A DNA stretch of 64,000 nucleotides from Saprospiraceae bacterium (GTDB lineage Bacteria > Bacteroidota > Bacteroidia > Chitinophagales > Saprospiraceae), in NCBI GenBank assembly GCA_028280415.1, contig JANQLV010000043.1:1-64000 (forward strand). Direction: 5' to 3'. Each line of letters opens with the position of its first letter. Within the stretch, counting starts at the first letter, position 1. The notes under the pieces are model-generated. The model ran no database searches and was not told the DNA's origin. It saw only the letters and a program-made list of their open reading frames with translations. The position numbers were made by a program, and so were the translations under genes. This document shows, piece by piece, positions 28,350 through 37,511 of this stretch.

Positions 28350-28439
28350 CATACTGAGAATCATTGCTATGCAACCTGTCAAGGTATTACTTCCTGTTCA
28401 TGTGTCTGTAAAGATGATTTAATGCGATTTAATGCCTTA

Positions 28440-31400
28440 CTATTGTTTAATCACCTTGTGGTAGATTGCTTTGGTACCGTCAACTACTTTCAATATATAC
28501 ATACCCGACGGACAATGTTTTTCAATATTAATTGGAATCATCTGAGTACCGGCAACTACATCTACTTCATTCGCATATAGAAGGCTACCATTCTGCCCTA
28601 GCAGCAATATTTGAATGGTAGAAGCTTCTTCGGCAGTATGAGCCAGTTTAAGATGCTTGTCGAATGGATTTGGAAAAACAGAATCCAATTCTTCTCCATT
28701 GATTAATACTGACAGTACCGGGGAAAAAGTAATACTTCCATCTTCGTTTACTTGTTTAATTCGATAGTAGCGTCTACCTTTCTTACCCGGTGCAATGTCA
28801 GTAAATGTGTAATAATATGGTTGTGTTGTTGTGCGCTCAGCTACGACAGTTCCGATCACATCGAAATCAACGTTGCTATTATAATTTTCAATTACTTCTA
28901 TTTCAAAATGGATTCCATGTGCTTCGATAGGTGTCCAGGTTAGTACAACTTCCTCTCCTACCTGTACCGCTGTGAAATCTGGTAAAAAATCACCTTCCGG
29001 CGTTAGAGAAGGTTCTTCATACTCGTGAACGCTAACATTGGTAAATGCAAATGGAATATTGTTATCATTACTGAACCTAATCTGAAAACTGGTTGTAAAG
29101 TCCTGATCATGTTCTAATAACAAATCGGTGATATTCAAATCCTTCACTTTTGACCAGTTTAAATTCTGCTTTCCTAAAGTATGGATTTTAATCCATTCAT
29201 CTGTATCCGATCCTCTAACCGAAACCGTATTTTCCAGTACCTGCTGATTGCTCGGAATCTGGTCCAAAGCTATTCTATAATCAAAATCCAGTTCTATCAA
29301 TTCACTCATATCGCTATATTGAGACATATTCAAAGTAAGTACTGCATGATTATTAATCGGCATTCCGTTAGCCGGAACAGTAGGACGAAGAATAATCGCA
29401 TCGGCTTGTCGCACCTCCATTACCCCCATAGCCTGGGTTTGTAAATCCCATTTTGGACAACCTTTCAGGCCTAATTTATTGGCAGTATATAGTTCGGATT
29501 CCGCATTCAGAAAATACTCTTTGAATGGCAGATTAACCGGAGCATTATCCAATTGCTCTCCCAGTTGCCCGTCTCTTAAGCTATCGCTATATAACTGATT
29601 ACCATTATTCCCCTCCACAGCAACCCAGGCATCAATATGATAAGTTCCTACCTCCGTCAAATCGGCTTTAGTCTGAAATTCTACTCGTTTAGTTTCACCG
29701 GATCCAATCACTCCCTGATAAATTTCGTGTACCGGTGTACCTCCGTTGATGGAATAGTACATATCAAATTGCTCCAGGTTATTCGAACCAATATTTTTCA
29801 CAAAAATACTCACGGGTTCATCATCCAGAAGACTCGACGAAGTCTGATCCCTACCGGTCATCGCTATGCCTAATTGTTGAATAATCGGATGATTATCCCA
29901 GGGGCATATCTCAATATCTTCCGGAACCGACATCACAGATATAACACGTTGACTTCGATTATTACTGGCATCAACTGCACAAACTGAAAACCAATAGCTT
30001 TCTTCCAATTCCATATTTTCATCTACCAGGAATTCAGTATCTTCGGTCGTTCCCAACGTAATCATCTTATTTCCATTAAACATACTAATTTCGTATGTTG
30101 TAATATTTTCACTGCCTTCCCATTTCAACAGAATGTCTTTTTCGCAAATAGGTGTCGCGATCAGATTCTGGGGTTTATCCATAATCGTAAAAAATGCTCC
30201 GCTTTGTGCCGATATATCTCCCTGGTTTTTAGAAACCCTTACCAGAGCATTGGGTGAAAAGTTTTGTGGGACGGTCCATTGATAAGTGCGCTGAGTTGCA
30301 TTGATTTCCGGAGCAATCAAAAGCCAGGCATTTCCACCATCCAGAGAATACTCCAATTTAAACGTACTTGTATTCGTATTATCGGCATCCCAGCTAAGCA
30401 ATTCCTGAGTAGAAGGAAGAAAACTTTCACCTCCGGACGGATGTGTTACAATGATTTCTTCCCGAATCAGGTCATAAGTCGTATAAAACTTCTGTGGTCC
30501 AATAGGTACAGCTTTCCCATCAACTACTACCGTATAAATACCCGCTTCGGGGACATCAATCGTGATTTGTTCAATATTATTCAAGGTATCAATAGATCGT
30601 ACGGCCTCATTGGCAACGCCTTCGGCATGATGATCTAATACCCAGGGAAGAAAAGTAGAGCCATCCGGAGCAATTACACTAATATCCAAATCGTTCACTA
30701 ATGCTTTATTCGGATATATCGCAGCTTCCTTATCCGGCCAGTAAAGCATAATCTTGATTTGCTTTATTCCATCAGGGACATTAACTGCATGTGCATTCAT
30801 TTCTCCTTCAGCAATTTCACCGGATTGAAACTGTCCTTGCTTAATTACTTCTACAGCCCGTATGCCATTGATCAGACCAAAACCGTAGATATAGTCAGGG
30901 CCAGAATTTCCCAGATCGTCTGCTGTATTACAAGCAATAGCTTTGAGCAAGGCCCCATCGGGATCTTCTCCATTATTATCATTTCTGTATTCTTCGACAA
31001 GCAAGGCCAGTGTACCTGTTACAGCCGGAGCGGCCATACTCGTTCCTCCTTTAGTAGAGTAATTATAATCGCGACTGGTAGAAGTCACATTTCTACCTAT
31101 ACCGATGATTTCCGGTTTAAGCCTTCCGTCTTTTACAGGGCCACGGCTTGAACTACCCGCGATCGTTCGATTCTCTTCCGCCATTCCTACGGTAAGTACA
31201 TTCTTCGCACTTTGATAATATCGCAATACCGAATGATAACCCTGCGGATAAGGCGAACAAGTACCACTTCCGCTATTACCGGCAGCAAATACATGTAACA
31301 CTTTCGGAAATTCTCTCAACTGCCAATCGAGGTTTTGAGCAGAATAATTATAGGAGCCATTCGTATTGCAATTGAAACTGGTTCCATAAGAATTATTGGT

Positions 31401-32351
31401 TAAAACCATCCCATAATCATTATAATATTCATCCAGATTATAGGTGATTTGACTGGTTTTCTGCGTAATAATCGTACATTCGGGAGCCATCCCACGATGA
31501 CGAGGATCAAGATTTCCCGCTCCGCCAATGATTCCCGATACATGATCACCATGATCACCAAAAGAGTTGAAGGTTCCGTTTGCTTTATTGATCACCCGAT
31601 TGCCAAAATCGATATGATTTCCTAATTCTCCCCCATCGCCCACTCCAACAATCACTCCTTCTCCTCTGAGGTCGTAACCATTAGCCAGGGAATTATTGAG
31701 TACATTCACTCTTTGACTGATACGGGTTTCGTGATTCAATATCTGTACGGGTTCCTGCTTGACATCTACATAGGATACCAAGGGAGAAGCAGCTATTGTT
31801 TCTATTTTGCTTTCCGGTACCCGGGCTACGATAGTTGTATTTCCCCGATGTTTATCTTCAAGGACTTCGATATTATTCTGAACTAAAAAATTATGGATTA
31901 GTGTCGCTGGAGTCTTTTCATGAAAAATGATGGCCAGATCAATATAACCGCTTACTTCTTGTGTCCATTCCGGATAATCTTTACTAATCAATCTCTTATC
32001 CATTTTTTGTGTAGTCACAGGTTCTGCTACACTTTTAATATTCAAGGACTTTAAGATTACGGGATCAAGATTGGCCGGGATAGAAGCTAGATAAGTATTT
32101 CCGGACTGGAATTCCAGCAAGTTAATACGATACTGTTTCAGTTTTCCGAATGCCTCCCGGTTAGGTCTTTTTTCAAAATCAATCAACAAATAATAATTGC
32201 TTTCGAATTTGGCATTTTTTAGCTGTTTAAATTTTTCAGGCGCTTTTCGGATACTTCGCTCAATAGGTGATGGTGTGTTTTGAGCCAAGCACACATTAAT
32301 TGACAGGCTGATTAATGGCACTGCCATTAAAACTCTGTATAGCTTTCTCAT
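28440..32351 (-). CDS. Subtilisin-family (S8) serine protease exported by T9SS
   Basis: A 1303-residue secreted protease. The signal peptide ends NVCLAQ. A propeptide-like region follows to ~225. The S8 domain (~225-510) has catalytic Asp239 (VGVGDGGE), His270 (GDHGDHVSG), oxyanion Asn359 (AAGNSGSG) and Ser438 (GGTSMAAP). After it come a P-domain-like/jelly-roll region, Fn3-like modules and a C-terminal type A sorting domain (VFPNPFDKHLKLAH, CPSGMYILKVVDG). The Asp motif reads D-G-G rather than the commoner D-S/T-G. I chose ATG 32351 (MRKLYRVL), directly before the signal peptide; an in-frame ATG at 32375 is less likely. The substrate is unknown; a nutritional or surface-processing role is inference. 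Confidence 0.92.
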   Translation of the reverse strand: MRKLYRVLMAVPLISLSINVCLAQNTPSPIERSIRKAPEKFKQLKNAKFESNYYLLIDFEKRPNREAFGKLKQYRINLLEFQSGNTYLASIPANLDPVILKSLNIKSVAEPVTTQKMDKRLISKDYPEWTQEVSGYIDLAIIFHEKTPATLIHNFLVQNNIEVLEDKHRGNTTIVARVPESKIETIAASPLVSYVDVKQEPVQILNHETRISQRVNVLNNSLANGYDLRGEGVIVGVGDGGELGNHIDFGNRVINKANGTFNSFGDHGDHVSGIIGGAGNLDPRHRGMAPECTIITQKTSQITYNLDEYYNDYGMVLTNNSYGTSFNCNTNGSYNYSAQNLDWQLREFPKVLHVFAAGNSGSGTCSPYPQGYHSVLRYYQSAKNVLTVGMAEENRTIAGSSSRGPVKDGRLKPEIIGIGRNVTSTSRDYNYSTKGGTSMAAPAVTGTLALLVEEYRNDNNGEDPDGALLKAIACNTADDLGNSGPDYIYGFGLINGIRAVEVIKQGQFQSGEIAEGEMNAHAVNVPDGIKQIKIMLYWPDKEAAIYPNKALVNDLDISVIAPDGSTFLPWVLDHHAEGVANEAVRSIDTLNNIEQITIDVPEAGIYTVVVDGKAVPIGPQKFYTTYDLIREEIIVTHPSGGESFLPSTQELLSWDADNTNTSTFKLEYSLDGGNAWLLIAPEINATQRTYQWTVPQNFSPNALVRVSKNQGDISAQSGAFFTIMDKPQNLIATPICEKDILLKWEGSENITTYEISMFNGNKMITLGTTEDTEFLVDENMELEESYWFSVCAVDASNNRSQRVISVMSVPEDIEICPWDNHPIIQQLGIAMTGRDQTSSSLLDDEPVSIFVKNIGSNNLEQFDMYYSINGGTPVHEIYQGVIGSGETKRVEFQTKADLTEVGTYHIDAWVAVEGNNGNQLYSDSLRDGQLGEQLDNAPVNLPFKEYFLNAESELYTANKLGLKGCPKWDLQTQAMGVMEVRQADAIILRPTVPANGMPINNHAVLTLNMSQYSDMSELIELDFDYRIALDQIPSNQQVLENTVSVRGSDTDEWIKIHTLGKQNLNWSKVKDLNITDLLLEHDQDFTTSFQIRFSNDNNIPFAFTNVSVHEYEEPSLTPEGDFLPDFTAVQVGEEVVLTWTPIEAHGIHFEIEVIENYNSNVDFDVIGTVVAERTTTQPYYYTFTDIAPGKKGRRYYRIKQVNEDGSITFSPVLSVLINGEELDSVFPNPFDKHLKLAHTAEEASTIQILLLGQNGSLLYANEVDVVAGTQMIPINIEKHCPSGMYILKVVDGTKAIYHKVIKQ

Positions 32352-32572
32352 CTTAACAAGATTCAGATGTAACAATATAATTCTCTAAGGGGGTCTAACA
32401 ACAGAGGGTTTAGCAATAATTCATTGAGGGGGTGGTTCTAAAAACCAACTGAGAGGGATAGGTACGATTATAAGTTGTAATCACACAATAGAGAAGAGGC
32501 AATTCATATGCCGAAAGTAGACCGAGAACTATTTTTTAACAAATAAAAAAAAGTGTAATCTGTAAAATCCTG

Positions 32573-32630
32573 AAAGGTTTGCTTTTCGATATTCAAAAAC
32601 CAAAAATCGAATATTGAAAAGCAAGCCTTT
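32573..32630 (-). terminator. Long stem-loop terminator of the MbnP/diheme operon
   Basis: A stem of ~22 bp (32573-32594 with 32609-32630), with two G-U pairs and a 14-base loop, overlaps the last gene's stop. Tails on both strands are only moderately T-rich, so it may serve both directions weakly or protect the mRNA end. Confidence 0.6.
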
Positions 32631-33760
32631 TATTCAAAGGGATTCTGGTGAGCCGGATTATTCATAAAAACCGTATCCGTAAGTGTGTGGAGAAAAGTAA
32701 TGATGGCATCTCTTTCTTCAATACTCATAGGGAAAGGCTGGATATTGGGATCGAGATTAGGTGCACAAAATCCACCTGAGCTATAGTGATCCAAAACTTC
32801 CTCAAGCGTTTCAAACCGGCCATCATGCATATAAGGACCAGTATGAGCAATATTTAAAAGGGTAGGCACCCGAAACTTCCCGTAGTCGAAAATATTTCCG
32901 GTGACTTCTCCTAAACCAATATCAGGAAAGTTATTAAGATGTTCTACATCACAACCACCGAGATCCTCTATTCCATTATTGAGGAATCTATGATCTGTAA
33001 ACATCTGATTGAAAGTTTTATGGCAATGGGTACATCCGGGATGTTCATTCTCTTCAAATATAAAAAGCTCGAAGCCTTCCTGTTCTTCAGGAGTAAAGAA
33101 AATACCCGGTACATTCCGTACCTGCTCATACTTGGATTGACCACTGCTCACCAAAGTACGCTCAAATTGAGCAATGGCTTTAGCGGCTAATTCCTTGGTA
33201 ATTTCACTCCTGGATTCAATACCAAAAGCTTTGCGAAACATGGTCGGATAATTTTCATGCTCTTTGAATTTGTCTACAACATTTGGCCACTGATTATGCA
33301 TCTCGATCGGGTCTTCTACCGGAAGTAAAGCCTGTTCTTCCAAAGTCGAAGAGCGCCCATCCCAAAAAAGACCTTCATAAACATAACCAATATTCAATAA
33401 GGACATTGAACTTCTCCTGCCAGCAATTCCATCAATCCCGACACTCACCGCCAATTGATCTGTGAAGCTACCACTTGGAGCATGGCAGGAGGCACAGGAC
33501 ATCGTACTATCCGCAGATAAAATCGGATCATAAAAAAGATGCCGCCCCAACTCTACACCATCTACAGTAAGTGGATTATCACTCGGGATTTCCATCTGTG
33601 GATAACCCTCTGGAACAACCAGGTTATATGCGACAGGATCATAAGGAATATCCGAGAGATCACCCGGCATTCCATCATCATCCGGTGTTACTCCTTCGTC
33701 ATCACCACAAGCAGAAAGAATCAGTCCGAATGCAAAAAAGAATAAATATAATCGTCGCAT
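32630..33760 (-). CDS. Diheme cytochrome-c peroxidase/MauG-family lipoprotein (copy 2)
   Basis: A 376-residue lipoprotein with lipobox LSAC (Cys18). Two c-type haem sites are present, CASCH (89-93) and CTHCH (243-247). It also has the conserved family segments LLNIGYVYEGLFWDGRSSTL, EEQALLPVEDP and GPYMHDGRFETLEEV; the last supplies a probable axial Met. The family includes H2O2-reducing cytochrome c peroxidases and MauG/MbnH enzymes that oxidise tryptophan in a partner protein. It lies last in a run of two MbnP-like and two diheme genes on one strand. That context favours an MbnH-type role over plain peroxide removal, but sequence alone does not decide it. Confidence 0.88.
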   Translation of the reverse strand: MRRLYLFFFAFGLILSACGDDEGVTPDDDGMPGDLSDIPYDPVAYNLVVPEGYPQMEIPSDNPLTVDGVELGRHLFYDPILSADSTMSCASCHAPSGSFTDQLAVSVGIDGIAGRRSSMSLLNIGYVYEGLFWDGRSSTLEEQALLPVEDPIEMHNQWPNVVDKFKEHENYPTMFRKAFGIESRSEITKELAAKAIAQFERTLVSSGQSKYEQVRNVPGIFFTPEEQEGFELFIFEENEHPGCTHCHKTFNQMFTDHRFLNNGIEDLGGCDVEHLNNFPDIGLGEVTGNIFDYGKFRVPTLLNIAHTGPYMHDGRFETLEEVLDHYSSGGFCAPNLDPNIQPFPMSIEERDAIITFLHTLTDTVFMNNPAHQNPFE

Positions 33761-33825
33761 ATTTTAATTTTTTAGGTATCAGGCTTTCCAAAAGCGAATA
33801 TACGTATAATTTAAAAGCTTAAATT

Positions 33826-34905
33826 TCAATTTTGTTGTGTAAAGTTAGGGTCAGTTAATGTTTCTAAAAAAGCAATTAGCTGTCTTTTTTGGACTTCATT
33901 CAAATTTAATGGCCGGATCAGGGGAGATACATTGGGTCCGTGTTTGCCTCCGGAATTATAATGCTCAATGACTTCTTCCAGGGTTTTGAACCGTCCATCG
34001 TGCATATAGGGTGCCGTTAAGATGATATTTCGCAAACTGGGAACTCTGAACTTCCCGTTATCCAATGGATTACCGGTGATCAATCCATAGCCTTTATCCG
34101 TGAAATCTTCCGTGGTAAATGCTTCGCTTATTCCATTATTCAAATACTCATTAGTGGTCATCAAAGGAGCATTATGGCAATGTCCGCATTCGGCATCGGG
34201 TAAATCCGGGCTGGCATCGAAAAATAACTCATATCCCCTCATTTCTTCTTCGGAAAGCACCGCCTCTCCCCTGCGAAAACGATCAAATTTGGTATTGCCA
34301 CTAATTAATGATCTCTCATATTGAGCAATTGCTTTTACCGCCAGATATTTATCCATTTCTTCAATGCTGGAAATTCCAAAAGCTTTCCTAAACAGGGCAG
34401 GATATTCAGAGTGTTTTTTTAATCGGTTCAGCACTTCATCCCAGGAATTGTGCAATTCCACACTATCTTCCACCGGCAGTAAAGCCTGTTCTTCCAAAGT
34501 CTTTACCCGGCCGTCCCAAAATAATCCTTCCCGGTAATAGGCGACGTTGATTAAAGACATTGCACTCCTGATGCCTTCTTTGCCATCAATTCCCGTACTC
34601 CGTGCTTTTTTATCGGTCATTGCCAGATGTGGGAAATGACAAGAGGAACAAGACATCGTATTATCCGCGGATAATAAGGGATCAAAAAACAATTTTTCAC
34701 CAAGAGAAACCCCTTCTACCGTTCCGGGATTATCTTTCGGAACTTCAAACCTTGGAAAACCTTCCGGCAAATTATAAGGATAAGGCTTGGGACGATAAGA
34801 AATATGCGTAAGTTCACCGGGTGCCGGTGGCTTGGTTTTATCCTTGCACGTAAACAACATTACTACGCAAAGACATAGCAATGAAACAAGGAGGGCTTTG
34901 TACAT
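33826..34905 (-). CDS. Diheme cytochrome-c peroxidase/MauG-family lipoprotein (copy 1)
   Basis: A 359-residue paralogue of the next gene downstream. It has lipobox MLFTC (Cys20), haem motifs CSSCH (86-90) and CGHCH (240-244), the segments VAYYREGLFWDGRVKTLEEQ and APYMHDGRFKTLEEV, and predicted periplasmic location. Its ATG follows the stop of the first MbnP-like gene after only three bases, so the two are translated from one message. The copies share layout throughout but differ clearly, so the duplication is not recent. The likely reaction is H2O2-driven oxidation through paired haems; the partner is inferred to be the MbnP-like lipoprotein. Confidence 0.88.
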   Translation of the reverse strand: MYKALLVSLLCLCVVMLFTCKDKTKPPAPGELTHISYRPKPYPYNLPEGFPRFEVPKDNPGTVEGVSLGEKLFFDPLLSADNTMSCSSCHFPHLAMTDKKARSTGIDGKEGIRSAMSLINVAYYREGLFWDGRVKTLEEQALLPVEDSVELHNSWDEVLNRLKKHSEYPALFRKAFGISSIEEMDKYLAVKAIAQYERSLISGNTKFDRFRRGEAVLSEEEMRGYELFFDASPDLPDAECGHCHNAPLMTTNEYLNNGISEAFTTEDFTDKGYGLITGNPLDNGKFRVPSLRNIILTAPYMHDGRFKTLEEVIEHYNSGGKHGPNVSPLIRPLNLNEVQKRQLIAFLETLTDPNFTQQN

Positions 34906-34908
34906 ATT

Positions 34909-35730
34909 TTATTGTTCTAAAAGCGTGGCTTCGGAGTAATTACGCATCAATTGTTTAGCAATAATCAACTCCTCTTCCTGATTGCCATGTGCTCCGTCAT
35001 AAACTTCAATATCCAATAGATTATCGTCATTGGTATCGAACTGATCTATCGGCATATTGAAAAGTTTCTTTACATCAATATCGATATAGATTTCCAGCTT
35101 TTGTCCATCTTCAACGACGATTGGATCAGAAGGAAAGATAATTCGCTCGGTGTAAACTTCATCTCTGCCAAGGTGGAAAGTAAAACCTTCCCCTTCGGAA
35201 GTTTCGTATATCCCATCATTGTCTTTATCCACAAAGCCTTCGATTTTGGAAAAAATATAGCTATCCAGAGGAGCCCAATAATGAGAAGAGGTAGCGAGTA
35301 CATCTCCTGAACCGTAATCATTGGGACTGGTTCGATTCAAATCAGCCGGAACTCCAAAACCAATTTTAAAACCCTTATAGGAGCCCGCTGGTACCTTTTT
35401 AGTAAAAACGGTATCTCCCTCTTCGGCTCTGGATTGCTGATTGATATCAAAGCTCAAATCCACAAAGTCAATTTCAACTAATTCTGATTCATCAGTAGAA
35501 CTTTCCTCTTTAAGAAGACTGATATTGGATACATAAAGATCAAAAGTGGAAAACTTGATCGACATATCCGGTATGTATTCGTAATCTTTTTGAGTCAAAA
35601 ACAGTTCCCCGTCGTAATTTGCCCGAAAGATGATTTCAACATCTCCAACCACCTCCATTTCAGGATCTTTATCACATGAACTTGCTATAAAAATTGGCAA
35701 GGATATCAGTATAATTAATATTTTTCTCAT
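34909..35730 (-). CDS. MbnP-like lipoprotein (copy 1)
   Basis: A 273-residue lipoprotein with lipobox IASSC (Cys19). The domain begins with VEIIFRANYDGELFL. It has an LYVSNISLL strand, a GSYKGFKIGFGVPADLN segment and a SSHYWAPLDSYIFSKIEGF segment. These correspond to the MbnP family pattern, in which an aromatic motif with Trp (here Trp152) precedes the Gly-Tyr strand. MbnP proteins bind copper after a diheme partner converts a Trp to kynurenine. I chose ATG 35730 because the signal sequence starts there; the in-frame ATG at 35778 adds 16 residues. It abuts the diheme gene by three bases. The assignment rests on remembered motif similarity and context. Confidence 0.72.
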   Translation of the reverse strand: MRKILIILISLPIFIASSCDKDPEMEVVGDVEIIFRANYDGELFLTQKDYEYIPDMSIKFSTFDLYVSNISLLKEESSTDESELVEIDFVDLSFDINQQSRAEEGDTVFTKKVPAGSYKGFKIGFGVPADLNRTSPNDYGSGDVLATSSHYWAPLDSYIFSKIEGFVDKDNDGIYETSEGEGFTFHLGRDEVYTERIIFPSDPIVVEDGQKLEIYIDIDVKKLFNMPIDQFDTNDDNLLDIEVYDGAHGNQEEELIIAKQLMRNYSEATLLEQ

Positions 35731-35830
35731 TATAAGAATATTAAAAGTTTGGCAAAACGAACTCATACAAATTAACAAAAATTCGAATTACTTGTTGTCA
35801 TGAAAATGTACGAAAGTATTTAATTGTATA

Positions 35831-36667
35831 CTAGTTATCAATAGAAAAGGCATTTGTAGTATTTGTGACAATTTTTTCGGTAATCGTAACACTATCTTCT
35901 GCAACAAAATTTATGCCTGAGAACCATTTTTTATAGTCAATTTTCAGCGGTATTGTAACACTAGAACCCAAATCCAGAGATTGGGGAAAAGGCAATGTTA
36001 TACGCTGTATATTGGAAGGACCTTTCAGATCAAACTGCCTTTTCGAATCGACCTCCATGGTATCAGGAATAATGATTACCCGGTTGAATACATAACCCTC
36101 AGGATAAGTCCAGATTGTAGAATCCACCGATAATGCCAGCGCATGGTCCTCGGGCACTGTTTCCACATTAATAAACTCTGCATTTCCCAATAAACCCACC
36201 ACAAAACTCAGGCTGTCATATTGCCCGCTACCCCTGATTTCTCCGATATCGTAATCAAAGGAAAGAATACTTCGACTGACCAGTGTAAAGTCATCCTTAA
36301 AGCTCTCTGCACCTCCGTTGATAATATCAAAACTCATCACCTCATTTACTTCCAGGGTATCTGAACTACCAAATAATTTGAATTCTGAAAGATAAAAGAC
36401 CACTTCTTCGAAACGGCCCACATTGCCTTCGAAAATGTATAGCGAATCATAACTAAACCGAAAAGAATCCTGAAAGCTATGAAAAACTTCCAGATTAATC
36501 CTCGGATAAGTACAGCAATCGGGACAAGGGTTGTCGGCCGCTACATTATAATTGGATGCTTCGATATCCAGACAGCCTTCGACCGGATCTTTACAAGCGG
36601 AAATAAACAAAGCAAACAGGACAATCAGGATTGCCTGATTAATAATTCTATTGTTTACTCTGTTCAT
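35831..36667 (-). CDS. MbnP-like lipoprotein with extra Cys-rich N-terminus (copy 2)
   Basis: A 278-residue lipoprotein with lipobox FISAC (Cys25). It is followed by a short Cys-rich segment (GCLDIEASNYN...CPDCC) resembling the Ca/metal-binding-like insert seen in many Bacteroidota surface proteins. An MbnP-like domain follows: VVFYLSEFKLFG, YDSLSFVVGLLG and DSTIWTYPEGYVFNRVIII, with Trp186 at the aligned aromatic position. The start codon overlaps the end of the exonuclease gene by 20 bp. The gene lies 100 bp upstream of the first MbnP-like copy. Similarity to MbnP is weaker than for copy 1. Confidence 0.65.
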   Translation of the reverse strand: MNRVNNRIINQAILIVLFALFISACKDPVEGCLDIEASNYNVAADNPCPDCCTYPRINLEVFHSFQDSFRFSYDSLYIFEGNVGRFEEVVFYLSEFKLFGSSDTLEVNEVMSFDIINGGAESFKDDFTLVSRSILSFDYDIGEIRGSGQYDSLSFVVGLLGNAEFINVETVPEDHALALSVDSTIWTYPEGYVFNRVIIIPDTMEVDSKRQFDLKGPSNIQRITLPFPQSLDLGSSVTIPLKIDYKKWFSGINFVAEDSVTITEKIVTNTTNAFSIDN

Positions 36668-37466
36668 ATTCTTTTACCAGTTTTTTCACTATTTGCTTGA
36701 CCTGGAACGAAAACTCTTTATTCAAAATCCAGTGATAATACTGCTTGTCTTTTGAAAGGATTTCGGCAACAGGCTGCCCGACGTATTTTCCAAAATTGAA
36801 AATGACAATACCTTCACTATTGTATTTGAGCCTTTGAGTGGCATCAATTGTTTTTAAATCATTGGTAAATTCGTGGATTTGCTGCATATCATTTTTGATC
36901 GGCGACTCGATCACATTTCCATCTTCATCAATTAGATTAACGCCTTCGTAGCGTTTTAATTGCCCTTTAAATACATCGACAGTAGCTTTGACATCCGCCA
37001 GGGCATCATGGGCATCTGTTAATTCTTTATCACAATAAAATCTGAGTGCAGCTCTCAGTGTCCGCGGTTCCATTTTATAAAATATACGCTGAATATCGAG
37101 ACATCGCCTTCTATTCATATCCAGCTCCAAGCCGACTCTGGCAAACTCTTCCATTAATAAGGGGATGTCAAAACGATTAGAATTATATCCGGCTAAATCT
37201 GCTTTTCCAATAAAATCAAAAAGCTTTTGTGCAACCTGCTGGAAAGTAGGTTTGTTGCGCAAATCTTTCGGTGTAATCCCATGAACTTTCATAGCCTCTT
37301 CCGAGATTGGGATTCCGGGATTGATCAGCATGACCAATTCTTCAGGCTCATTGCCGTTTTTAAAATACTTGACAATCGCAATTTGTACAATGCGATCTCT
37401 GATCACATTTAGTCCGGTAGCTTCGATATCAAAAAAACACAAGTCTCTATCTAAATTAAATGACAT
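36648..37466 (-). CDS. DnaQ-like 3'-5' exonuclease with C-terminal DUF3820-like domain
   Basis: A 272-residue cytoplasmic protein of the DEDDh exonuclease superfamily. ExoI FFDIEATG supplies D13 and E15, ExoII GYNSNRFD supplies D100, and ExoIII AHDALADV supplies H153 and D158, so the active site is intact. The C-terminal ~60 residues (FNFGKYVGQPVAEI...YYHWILNKEF) match the DUF3820 pattern. Such proteins can be proofreading subunits or stand-alone nucleases; no polymerase is nearby. Its end overlaps the MbnP-like gene. A -7-like TAACTTTG at 37514-37507, over the ApbE stop, may give it its own weak promoter. Confidence 0.88.
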   Translation of the reverse strand: MSFNLDRDLCFFDIEATGLNVIRDRIVQIAIVKYFKNGNEPEELVMLINPGIPISEEAMKVHGITPKDLRNKPTFQQVAQKLFDFIGKADLAGYNSNRFDIPLLMEEFARVGLELDMNRRRCLDIQRIFYKMEPRTLRAALRFYCDKELTDAHDALADVKATVDVFKGQLKRYEGVNLIDEDGNVIESPIKNDMQQIHEFTNDLKTIDATQRLKYNSEGIVIFNFGKYVGQPVAEILSKDKQYYHWILNKEFSFQVKQIVKKLVKEYEQSKQ

Positions 37467-37511
37467 ATTCTTAGTTATAAAGTTATTGGATAGGTAAATG
37501 GTTATACAAAG

